Of a DNA stretch of 64,000 bases, positions 13,201-23,204 are shown one piece after another (position 1 is the first letter of the stretch; the number at the start of each line of letters is the position of its first letter). The notes beneath the pieces are model-generated. The model made no database searches and was not told where the DNA came from. It saw nothing but the letters and a program-made list of their open reading frames with translations. A program made the translations under genes and the position numbers. Origin of the DNA: Tamarix chinensis (lineage: Eukaryota > Streptophyta > Magnoliopsida > Caryophyllales > Tamaricaceae); the NCBI GenBank assembly GCA_030549775.1, contig CM060171.1, positions 147,146,859 to 147,210,858 on the forward strand, written 5' to 3'.

Positions 13201-15179
13201 CACTTATAAAAAACAGTTTAGGGGCTGGGAAAGTTGGAGCAACACCTAAGGTTAATTGTGGAACCGACGACAGCGGTGGAGGAGAGAGAAAGGGGAAAGA
13301 TGGACATATAGGCTAAGAGAGAGGAAGTGGAGGGGTGTTTGAGGTGGTGGAAGGTGCAGCAGGTGAAGAGGGGTGGAATGAAGGTGGTGGTACAGCTGGG
13401 AGTGGCGGCGCACGGCGGTTGGTGCGGCGACCGAAGGTGGTGGGAGATGGAGAAGGTAGAAGGAGAGGGAGACAGGGAAAGATGGGTGTAGGGGGTAGAG
13501 GAGGATCCCCTGGTTGTTTTGGAGGATAGGGGTGGCGTTGGTGGCAGTGGAATCAGCGACGGGCGGCAAGGGGTGAAAGTATGTTGATTGGGTTGGCAGT
13601 TTTGCATGGTCGGGGTGGCTTGTGCAGGGTTAATCAAGGGGAAAGGAGGGTCTAGTTAGGTAGAGGGTGGTGCAAGGGTTGGTTCTGGGGTGTTTTGGCC
13701 GTCGGCAATAGGCGGCGGTGGTGGACGGCTCGTCTAATGGGGTGACGGCGAGAATGGTGGATTCTGGGTTTCGAAATCAAAACCCAAATTAAGGATGCTT
13801 ATTAGGTATTTATAGATTAATTGAGGTGGGCAATGATAAGGGGAAGAAGACAAGAGAGTGCAGGTGCCAAGCATGCCGCTCGTGGTGGCAATCGAGGCGG
13901 CACTGCCATGGCAGGGCAGCAAGCTCAAGGGAAGAGGGGAAAGGGAAAGGGAAGGGTGCTCGGGAGAGGGGAAAAGGGTCGGTTGGGGCTGAATTAGTGA
14001 AAGAAAGTGACGGGAGAGGAAGGGAAGGACGGTGGCAGCGATGGTGGCCAGCGGAGTGCTAGGTTGCAGCTCCTCGGTCGCTGCCACGCCTCGGGGAAGA
14101 TAAAAAAGGAAAAGGAGGAAGACAAAGAAAGGGAAAAATATGTGGGTTGGGTATTTTAGATATTTGGTATTATTATTATTATTTTATTTAAAATTAATAA
14201 TACTTATCATAATAATAATTAAATTCTTTTTTTAGATTAATTTGCCTATTTTGGATAAATTTCTTTAACTTTCATGTTAATTAGTAGAATACCCTAATTT
14301 TTTCCTAATTAAATTCTTCATTATTTTTCCCTTGATTTACCTCAATTAAATCTCTTAATTTTAATCAAATCATTTATTTAATCAATTTCTCTAATAAATC
14401 ATTAATTGGTCATAATTTCCAGAATTAAAATTTTGGGGTATTTCACCCCAACCCAAAAATAGGCATTATTCCTCTCCTTTCACCTCCTCTTCGAGCCATC
14501 CTCTTTCTATCCTTGCATGCAGCTCATGCTGCATAAGCAGCATGAGTTGCTACATTTATTGGCCCATTTTTATTAATAATTTCAAGGTATGATAATATTT
14601 AAATTAATTATTTCTTTAAGAAAAATTTATAAAGTCTTATGCTTTGATTTTCTTATTTCTAATATAATAAATATTGTTATTATTTTTAGGTATTGGTTTT
14701 ACTAATCAAAGCTTGAATATTTAACCAGAATACCGGTAAGGTTTGATTTTTGCGGGAATTAAGATAATCGTTAAACCCCACTTAAATGCTTGTTAGCACA
14801 TTAGGATTTTTAATATATTATTATGCTTGATATTTGTGGTTTAATATAATATATATATTTGCTTGTATTGATTAATAAAAAGGAAAGTATGCTAGTTTAT
14901 GTGCTATGTGTGGAAATAATGCTTAAGGAAAGAGTTGGGCCAATAATGAAAGTGTTAAGTACTTATCATGTTATTGTGACCATTTATGCATGAATAATAT
15001 TATTGTGAGCCCTAGGGGCATTTTAGTAATATTTCTTGTGCAAGAATGTAGCCTAATATGTGTGGGTGCTAATAAGTATTATATTAAAATATAGTAGTTG
15101 GTATAGTTGGATATTGTTATTGGAGTGTTAATATTATTATTCCATGTGGTAATGCTAATTTAAATAAAAGTGGTGTAAT

Positions 15180-16260
15180 AAAGGGGGTAAAGTGGTAATT
15201 TTGGAGGGAAAAGGGCAATATGGTAATTTTATAATTAAATAGAAAAATGGTAATTTTATAAGTAAAGGGATATTATGGTAATTTTGGGAGTAAAGGGTAA
15301 AGTGTTAATGGAAGTAAGGGGTAAAATGGTAATTTTGGAAGAGAAAGGTAAGAATGGTAATTTTGGAAGTAAGGGGTAAAATAATAATTTTGGATGTAAG
15401 AGGGTATTATGGTATTTTTCAAGCAAAAGGATAATATGGTAAATTTGGGTGTAAGGGGGTAAAATGGTAGTTTTATAAATAAGAGAATATTATGGTAATT
15501 TATTAATAAAGGGGTAAAATCGTAATTTGTAAGTAAAAGGGGTAAATTGGTAACTATAATTATGGAAAAGGATAAATTAATAGTTATAAATATGGAGAAG
15601 GGTAAATTGGTAATTATAATTATGGAGAAGGGTAAATTAATAATTATAAATATGGAGAAAGGTAAATTAATAATTATAAATAGGGAGAAGGGTAAATTAG
15701 TAATTATAACTATGGAGAAGGGTAAATTGGTAATTGTAATTATGAAGAAGGGTAATTTGGGATTTATAACAATGGAGAAAGGTAAAACGGTTATTATAAT
15801 AATTGAGAAGGGTAAATGGTAATTATGATAATGGAGAAGGGTAATCTGGTAATTTAACCAATAAAAGGGTAATTTGGTAATTTTGATAATGGAGAAGGGA
15901 CCTTTGGTAATTTAATCGACTAAAGGGTATATTGGTAATTATTTAACCAACTAAAAGGGTAAATTGGTAATCATGATAATGAAGAAGGGTATTTTGATAA
16001 TTTATCAAACTTAAGGGCAATTTAGTAATTATAACAAAGGAGAAGGGCAATTCGGTAATCTAACCAACCAAATGGGAAATATGATAAGTATAGCAATTAT
16101 GATGGGTGAATAGTGATCTAAAAAGCGTAGGAGATAACTTGGTAACCTAAACCGAGTAAGGGATAATTTGGTAATTATTCAACCTAAAGGGTAATATGGT
16201 AATTTGTCAAGTAAGGAAGGGATTACTTAACAATTATATAAGCAAGAGGTAAATGAGTAA
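15180..16260 (+). repeat. Minisatellite 'ggtaaaatggtaatttt' in LTR copy A
   Basis: About 1.1 kb of degenerate 25-35 bp units built from 'aagggtaaaatggtaatttt' plus a short variable linker. In the second half the linker becomes 'aattatgataatggag'. The LTR at 53434 has the same array at 56395-57560. The 91-residue frame at 15547-15822 (repeats of MEKGKL plus I/V) is a by-product of the repeat. Confidence 0.85.
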
Positions 16261-16559
16261 TTTGTACCTAAAATCTTGTTGTGATTGTGGAATGACTCAA
16301 ATAATTCTGATTAACAAGGCAAGAGTATTTGATAATTAGTAAGTATCACAAGAACGAATCCTAATTCGGAATTAGATGAGATTAGGATTACCTTAATAAT
16401 TTCTTTGTGTTATCTTGGATAACCGTCTGAATAAGAAATGACTAATGATATCAGAACGATTGAAAGTGAATAAGTATCTGATTATTCTACTTTTCATGAT
16501 CACTTTAATTAAGACGCTAATACTTAAAGTGAAAGACCTCGAGATCGGGAATGGTGGCT

Positions 16560-16582
16560 CTTTAGGGATCGCTACCCTAAAG
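16560..16582 (+). other. Conserved LTR stem-loop 1 (copy)
   Basis: CTTTAGGG pairs with CCCTAAAG over 8 bp around loop ATCGCTA. It is equivalent to 5938, 36238 and 57850. Confidence 0.6.
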
Positions 16583-16969
16583 ACGTGGTTTAGCTCACGA
16601 TTATTCTGGTATTTGCTGGTGTGCCTTTGTGTCCCAGCCAGACCCTATATCTTACTCTATCTAGCTCTACGTACCTATTTAGGGGGTATATATGCTTATG
16701 GATTAGGTGTCCTTGTCGGTAGGGTGCTGAGTAGCTTTATGCACTAGTAGACCAGGGTACCTCTGAGTCCCTGGGTTCATGGTTGAAGGGTGTTGAGTAG
16801 CTTGTATGTACCAGTACAACTGGTGTACCTTTGTGTCCTGGGTTCTTGATCTCTCATCCGAGGCAAATAAATAGAATTTTTATGCTGATTAAAGAAAGGG
16901 AAAACATTAATCATGAAAGTGAAAGATTAATGAGTTGGGCCCCGTTGAATTATGATATTGAGTACTAAT

Positions 16970-17350
16970 CCACCGGTTATAATAGTGGCCTAAGAGCGTA
17001 ATGTCCTAGCAAGTGATTATGAGTACCGATTCACTGTATATAATAGTGGCCTAGGAGTGTGCTGCCCTAGCAAGTGATTATGAGTATCGATCCACCGGAT
17101 ATAATAGTGGCCTAGGAGCGTATTGCCCTAGATGATGTCGATATATATATTCCGATCCATCGGCAATAATAGTGGGGGTCCCGAGCTCAATAAAACCAGT
17201 CATGGATGTGAATAAGGTTATGGAAAAATACTAATCACTTATAGTGGAACACCATGTGAGTCAGGGCCAGACCAGTCCACTGGCGAATAATAGTGGCCAG
17301 GAGCGTTTTGCCCTGCATGACCGGTCCACCGACGAATAATAGTGGGGTTC
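16970..17350 (+). repeat. Tandem ~67-bp units with 'ataatagtggcc' core
   Basis: Successive units pair a 'ccaccgg' or similar word with 'ataatagtggcctagga' and 'ttgccctag'. The homologous array in the 53434 LTR is at 58250-58610. Confidence 0.75.
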
Positions 17351-18031
17351 CCGCACTCACATAGGTATAAAATGTGAGAGATGATGGAATAATGATTGAC
17401 TAATGACTTGAGTCCCATAAGCATTGATTGCACATTATGACTTATTAATAATTGATGGTCTTGTTAAGTATGTGATTGTGGTGCATGTATTTCTTGTTAT
17501 ATAAGTACGTCGCTTTGCTTTGTGTGTTGCATTGCGAGCCTGCTTTTAAGTATGTTTTTAAAGGGTTGCTTAGTATTATAGTACTGAAAGGTTCCATTCA
17601 TGGGGCCCTTGCCTATTCAATGGGCAGTGTCCCTTACAGGTCCATTTTTAGGTGTTATTCAAGTGAGCAACAGGAAAGAGAGTAAGAAATTATCCGGAAC
17701 TATTAGGGTATGTTTGATTTTAAGAAAATTTGAAGGAAAGGAAAAAAAATTGGATGGAAAATAATTTATTGATGTTTGGATGCCTAGAAAAAATGAAGGA
17801 AAAAAATATGAACAAAAAATAGAAGGAAAGTTATACTAACTAATTTTCCTCCTAAAATACTACGGAAAAATAGTGAGAAGCAAGGAAAATTGCTTCCTTA
17901 TGCTCCCCCGACACTGCCTCCTCCTCTCCTCAACGTTGCCTCACTGAGAGCTCATTCTTCTCCTCCCTCTCCTTCTGCCACTGCGCTTCTGTCCTCTTCA
18001 ATCTGTGAACATAATGTCTCCTCCAGATCAA

Positions 18032-18150
18032 ATGGCCACGATTGCGGATTTGTATCCGACTCTTTCAATCTGTGCACATATTAAGGATGGCCACGATTGC
18101 GGATTTGTATCCGACTCTTTCAATCTGTGCACATATTAAGGATCTGTATC
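18032..18150 (+). repeat. 55-bp tandem duplication
   Basis: The segment starting 'atggccacgattgcgg' at 18032 recurs at 18087 after exactly 55 bases. A partial third copy starts near 18142 ('ggatctgtatccgac'). It lies in what looks like the captured 5' leader. Confidence 0.9.
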
Positions 18151-18213
18151 CGACTCTTTCACGGCACCAATATTTTCTCTGCATCTCAAGTCTCTTTTTA
18201 TTCAGCCGAGTCA

Positions 18214-18357
18214 ATGGAAACTGAAGGCGATGCAACAGCAAAGGAACAGTCGGCCTTGATATTTCTCGGCACAGGTTGCTCGAGTATGGTTCCGAGCACG
18301 ATGTGCTTGATCAGGCCGACGCTAGATGGAAATTCACTCTGTAAAGTCTGCTCCCAA
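18214..18357 (+). pseudogene. Captured first-exon fragment of a metallo-hydrolase-like gene
   Basis: A reading frame from the ATG at 18214 gives METEGD, then SALIFLGTGCSSMVPSTMCL, then a CKVCSQ motif, ending around 18357. The LGTGCSSxVP start followed by a Cys-x-x-Cys pair resembles the N-terminus of plant PhnP-like metallo-beta-lactamase-fold hydrolases (Arabidopsis At1g30300 type, from memory). After CSQ the resemblance stops, as at an exon end. The downstream metal-binding HxHxDH motif is absent, so this fragment cannot encode an active enzyme. A pyrimidine-rich leader upstream and intron-like sequence downstream suggest a genomic copy rather than a cDNA. It lies inside a hAT-like element, which implies transduplication. 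The family assignment is moderate because only about 45 residues are available. Confidence 0.55.
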
Positions 18358-19659
18358 TATTTGGTCCTTCGTTTCGTTCCTCTTGTTGAATTGTTTGGAT
18401 CTCGATAATGAGGGAAAAGAAAACAAGAACAAATTATCAATTTCATGTTTGAATTAATCGGGTATATTTGAATTGTTGTCCAATTTTGCATATGCAAATT
18501 GTTTATATTTTGTTTAGACCAAAACCGTTAATATGAATTGAATGAAGATGTTTATAATTCTAAATAAGATCAGTTTTTGGGCTCTGATGCTGTTTATTAA
18601 TCTCAGATTACACGTATCGTTTTAGCCACATCCTGATTTCTCTGTCCATATAATTCTGATGGTCAGGACCTAATTCCTTCAACGAGTCGGTGCACTGGAT
18701 TTTTCGTAGATTTAATTCTATTCTAACGAGGTCATGAAAATAATGGTGAATTAGGTCCTGATTTCCCTATCAACGTTTGTTTGAGCTTTGTGATTTGTTC
18801 ACCATGTGTTTGATTAAATGCATCATTGTAAGTGCGTATTTATTGGACTGTCCTTGAGGACATATGGATTGAATAAATTGGCTCCTAATGCTTGAGGAAC
18901 TCGTTCCCATTTTCTTGCTCTTAATTTTCTTGAGAAATAATGATGCAAATCATTATCCGGTTGGTCTTTCTGGATTGTGTATTAATACTTCAAACCCCTT
19001 TCATCGATCTCTTTTATTTCTCTTATTTTTTATTTATAAAAAAATCAATTATAAATTCAATTTACTTTGTAACAATATAGGTGCATAGAAGATGGAATAA
19101 CGGGTTATGAATATTTTATGAAACTAACGGGCTCATTAGTAATAAGCCACGGAGTTTTTTTTTCTATGTTTGTTGTCATGTTTGAAATTGAAAGGAATAT
19201 GGAATATGTTGCATATTTTTATATTTTTTTAGAAATTATTATAAGTTATTACATTTCTTAGTCTTCCACCCGAGGATAGAGTCATATGGTTGTGTGTGGA
19301 GTTCGGTTCTGACATTTTTTATTATGCTAATGTACCATATTGACTTGTTTAATTAGTAAATAGTAACTATGAATTGACAATGCACATTATTTTTTTTTTT
19401 TGAGATCTTAATATATACATTGGTGAGTAAAGTAGGATGGTTTATTTTATTTTTTCTTACTCTATCTCTTATTAGTAGAAAGTTTAGAATGTTATTAATA
19501 TTTTATAAATATTTTTAAAAAAATTATGAGTTCACACAATAGTTATAATTACTCTTTCCTACCTTCCACAATATTTAAGGAGGCGTTTTTAAGCTTTGTG
19601 TGCATAGTGTGTATAATATTAGTAGAAACATTGACTTCAAACAAAGAAACAATGTGTAA

Positions 19660-20355
19660 ATCTGATAAAAAATTTAAACCGATTTTATTTATTAGATACG
19701 AATATAAATATAAAAAAATATCTATTAGATTTAAGTATGGATACAGATAATAAATTCTTAAATTATATTTTTATTCTTATTTATATAATTTGACATATAT
19801 TTTCTAAGGCTAAAAGTGAAGACATAATTAAATTTTAATAATCTAAGCATATAATTCTAACATTAAATAAATTTTATTTTAAATTTGATGGGTTTTAACC
19901 GAAATTTAATATATTTTATCTGATGGATATATAATCGGATATGGATGAATAGATTATGGATATGGATCAGAAAAAAATACCCATCAAATTTGGATACGGA
20001 TATAGATATATGTTTTATAATCGGGTTTGGATAACGGATATAATTAAATTTTAATAATCTAAGTATATAATTCTAACATTAAATGAATTTTATTTTAAAC
20101 TTGATGGATTTTACCAGAAATCTAATGGGTTGTATCCGAAACACAATATATTTTATCCCAAATCGAATAAATTTTATCCGAAACCTAATGAATTTTACTC
20201 GGTGAATATGTAAACAGTTATGGATAAACGGATATAGATATAGATATGGAAAGAAAAAAAATGCTCACAGGATTTGGATACGGATATTGGTATATATTTT
20301 CTTATTAGGTTTGGGTAACAGATAAGAAGTACCCGAAACGTTGTCATCCCTAATT
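19660..20355 (-). mobile_element. Decayed hAT-like repeat rich in 'ggatatggata'
   Basis: It contains many variants of 'ggatatggatacgga', 'aattttaataatctaagtatataattctaacattaaa' in two copies (19817 and 20043), and an end reading ...GTCATCCCTAA at about 20355. The end resembles the complement of the TTAGGGATATAAAC end at 26735. The left terminus is not clear, so this is probably a truncated relative of the 26735-27225 element. Confidence 0.45.
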
Positions 20356-20989
20356 AATATTTTACGAAACATACAAGTGTAATAGTAACAAACTATGTTT
20401 TTTCCTTTTTATGTTTGTTGTGGCATGTTTTAAATGGAAAGGAATATGAAATATTTTATACTTTTTTTTTAAATTATTGTAAGTTATTCATGTAATATTT
20501 TAGAATAGTTCTATAAAAAAAATTTGAAATAAGTATTGATTTCATGGAGTTTTTATAAATTTTTTAGAAATTTTATGTAATTTTTTATATATCAATATAA
20601 TATTTTTAATAACATTAAATGTATAATAATATTTAAATAATAACATTTACATTTTCTCAGAATTTTCTTTCTATATACCAAACACTAACAATATTTTCCA
20701 AGATTTCAATTTTCCACAAAATTTTCTCCAACAACCAAACAAAGAAAAGAAAATAAATTTCTTTCATTTTCTTTCCTTCAATTTTCTTTCCTCTACATTT
20801 TTCTTTCCACTTAATTTTTTTTAAACCAAACAGACTCTTAGGGTTTTTCTCTTCTCTTTTAAATTTTTGGTTTTAATGTAATTGTTGTTCTTGTAACCAC
20901 CATTGGTGGATTTTATTCTTATAAATAGTATGTTACGCTACTCTGATTTAAATATAGTTTGTGAATCGTGTTTTATTCTTTAGCCTTAA

Positions 20990-21035
20990 CACTTGGTACT
21001 GGAACGATATGAGTAAATCGGTTAGGTACTAAGTG
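20990..21035 (+). other. Conserved LTR stem-loop 2 (copy)
   Basis: CACTTGGTACT faces AGGTACTAAGTG, with an inner CGAT/ATCG pairing. It is equivalent to 7235, 9253 and 59148. Confidence 0.65.
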
Positions 21036-21585
21036 TGGCAGTAATATCCCCAGAATTTATAGTTTTATAATTTGCTTATGCTAACTCTTTTAAATAAAAT
21101 AAAAATTTTCAGTAGTAAATTTTGGAAGTGTTATAGCAGTGATGTAGGGAGAAGGGAGAGGAGAAAGGAAGTAGGTCAGTGGCCTAGTGGGAGGGGGAGG
21201 AGGAACGTAGGCCGACAACTCGAAGGGGAAAGAAGAAAAGGAAAAAGAAGGAAAAGAAAAAATAGTTAATTTAATAATTTAATGTTTTTGGAATAATGGC
21301 ATTTAATATTTTTGATAGGTAAGTTAATTGAATAATTTAATTTATTATAATTTAATATATTGGTTTAAAAAGGGTGATTTTAGTAAAATATTGATTTGGA
21401 AAATTATTTTAATAAAATGAGTATGATAAAATAACAAAATATTTATTTTAATTTATTAAATATTCATATCCATTTTTATATACTCAAAAATCTTAAAAAT
21501 TATTAAATTAAATAATTTTAAATTATCCCAAATAAGGGTTATTTATTAAATTCTAGGTTTTAGATTTTTTGGGTATTACACATCA

Positions 21586-23200
21586 TCCTACCTAACACTC
21601 ACACCACTCGTGTCACTCATTTTGGGATTGTCATTATATCCTCTTATTTTATTCTTAATTATGTTTTACCTGTTCCAAAATTTGACTATAATGTAGTGAT
21701 CATTAGCTAATTATGTAAATAAATTCATTTTTTAGCCATGTTCACTACTAGTACTTGCTTTTTGTAGGGTCCTTCCATGAGGAGGCTACAAGCAATTGGT
21801 AAAATACAAGGTGGCTAGTATATCTTAGATGTTTCATGTTTATAATAGTAATAATGTATGTAATAATCAAAGGGCTATATTATAGCATTATAGACTAGGA
21901 CATTTAGCACTGTATATGGTCCAATCACTTTCATTGTTTGACAGTATTTTACTACATGATTCTATTCTTTGTGATATTTTTCCCACAAGCTAGAGAAAAT
22001 AGGTTGCCTTTTCCCCGTAAACCTATACATAATACTCATATCTTTGAATTAATCTACATAAATGTATAGGGCCCTTATAGAGAACCTACATATAATGACC
22101 ATAAATACTTACATAGTAATTTAGATGATTACATTAAATCCACGTGGGCACACCTCCTATCACACAAAAGCAATGCCTTATCCCTACTTTCTTAACATGG
22201 TTAATACTCAATTCCATACCAAAGTGCAAACTATTTGCTTTGATAATGCTCTTGAACTGGTCACAAGTCGAGTTGCTTCATGATCATGAGGTTATCCATC
22301 ACACCAATTGTGTTGCTACTCCACAACAAAATGGTGTAGTGGAGAGAAAACACAATAATCTTCTTGGAACCTCTCATGCATTACTTTTTCAATCTAACCT
22401 TCCTTTAAAATTTTGGGGAGATTGTGAACTTACGGCAGGCCATCTCATTAATTGATGTTCTTATAAAATTCTTCATGGATAAACACCATTTCACCTACTA
22501 TATTGCTCTTCTCATACTTATAAACATCTCAAATACTTTGGTTATTTTTTCTATACGTATACTCTATAATATAATAGAGAAAAATTATACCATTGAGCCT
22601 ACCTCTATGTTTTATTGGTTACCCTTTTAAAAAAAAGGTTATAAGGCTTACAAACTTACTAGACCCGACTCTCTACCTAATCCTATATTTGATGATGCAT
22701 CCAATATTCCCCACAACTTATCTTTTCCTCCATCATCTTCTCCTTCACCAAACACAATCTAAGCTCTAATATCTCCCAAATAATATTTTCCCAATTTCAA
22801 CCAGTCTCCACCATCTCACTCTCCTTCTTCCATGTCTCTAAACTCCTACAAAATAATGCTTATTGGCCAAATTTAAGACATTCTATTTGAGTTAATAAAA
22901 CACCCTCTTATCTTTTGAAAATTTGCATTTTGTGTTGCATAATATCCTAGCTTCTACCCACATATCATTACTTAACCATCTTCTTTTTCTTTATTTTCTC
23001 ATTTTTGTTTCTCTACCCTTTCTCCACCTGACCAAAATATTATCTCATCCCTTTCAAAATCTCACAAACCATCTTCTTATACCAAGGAATCAACTAACCC
23101 TCATTGGTAGGAATCTATGCAAAAGGAATTTGAAGCCTTACATTTCACCAATACCTAAAAATTGGTTCCATTGCCTAAAGGTAATAAACCTATTACTTGT
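21586..23200 (+). pseudogene. Ty1/copia pol remnant (pre-integrase to RT start)
   Basis: The frames read, with stops and shifts, as a copia polyprotein. Around 21590-21700 lies a protease/linker-like stretch. The GAG-pre-integrase follows near 21720-21830. The integrase C-terminal core is in the open frame 22144-22455, with the hallmark [15 protein letters not shown] and a following LPLKFWGDC. The start of reverse transcriptase is at 23100-23200 (ESMQKEFEAL, then KLVPLPKGNKPIT). It is truncated on the left by the LTR ending at 21580 and stops where the opposite-strand copia copy begins. The DDE active site region is degraded. It is non-functional, and no LTR was recognised. Confidence 0.8.
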
Positions 23201-23204
23201 ACCA

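Larger units (their letters stand above)
9156..14445 (-). mobile_element. Minus-strand large LTR inserted in copy A
   Basis: On the minus strand it starts TGAAATACCCC (14445) and ends GGGGGTGTTACA (9156). The sequence left of 9156 and right of 14445 matches the order of the LTR at 53434, so this is an insertion. Contents in its own orientation are an AT-rich start, a pyrimidine-rich block (14100 down to 13220), a 1.7 kb trinucleotide-rich block (13200 down to 11500), repeats of 'ggatcggtc..cactattat' (10200 down to 9840) and stem-loop 2 (9298-9253). No 5-bp duplication is visible: AAAAA lies on the left and CCCCA on the right. It may have formed by recombination between different elements. 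No coding capacity was found. Confidence 0.72.
17709..20835 (+). mobile_element. hAT-like non-autonomous element carrying a captured gene piece
   Basis: Flanking 8-mers TATTAGGG (17701-17708) and TCTTAGGG (20836-20843) differ at one base, fitting a decayed 8-bp hAT target duplication. The ends form imperfect inverted repeats: TATGTTTGATTTTAAG at the left against GTCTGTTTGGTTTAAA, the complement of the right end. Both are followed by 'gaaagga'-rich sequence. The homologous position in the LTR at 53434 (around 58993) is uninterrupted, which confirms an insertion. Inside are a C-rich leader, a 55-bp tandem duplication, a short coding stretch resembling exon 1 of a host gene (18214-18357), intron-like DNA, and a second decayed repeat (19660-20355). 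No transposase is visible. Confidence 0.7.
7666..21135 (+). mobile_element. Large LTR (copy A), interrupted by two later insertions
   Basis: It starts TGTAATCCCCCAAAATTTTA, nearly identical to the start of the LTR at 53434, and ends GTGTTATA at 21135, a decayed GTGTTACA. Between the ends it follows the same order as the 53434 copy: AT-rich start, pyrimidine-rich block (8000-9150), a 'cagcatgagtt' block (14530), a ~1.1 kb minisatellite, stem-loop 1, 'aataatagtgg' repeats (16970-17350), and stem-loop 2. The flanks are ACAGC (7661-7665) and GCAGT (21136-21140), compatible with a duplication carrying two transitions. It is split by the minus-strand LTR at 9156-14445 and by the hAT-like element at 17709-20835. 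Frames such as 8325-9146 are low-complexity and unlikely to be genes. Confidence 0.8.
3327..21580 (-). mobile_element. Host minus-strand LTR, split into three visible pieces
   Basis: The minus-strand start is TGTAATACCC at 21580. The visible pieces are 21136-21580, 7361-7665 and 3327-3616. They are purine-rich on the plus strand and are separated by the solo LTRs at 7666-21135 and 3622-7360. Its first ~450 bases resemble, in reverse orientation, the start of the LTRs at 7666 and 53434. It appears to have inserted into copia coding sequence that resumes at 21586. The right target duplication would be CATCA (21581-21585), but the partner is outside the window or lost. The joins are inferred from context and similar composition. 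Confidence 0.5.

Noticed and set aside
15547..15822. A 91-residue repeat protein with MEKGKL plus I/V units
   Set aside because: The repeat is a DNA minisatellite. The frame is not maintained in the sister array at 56395-57560.
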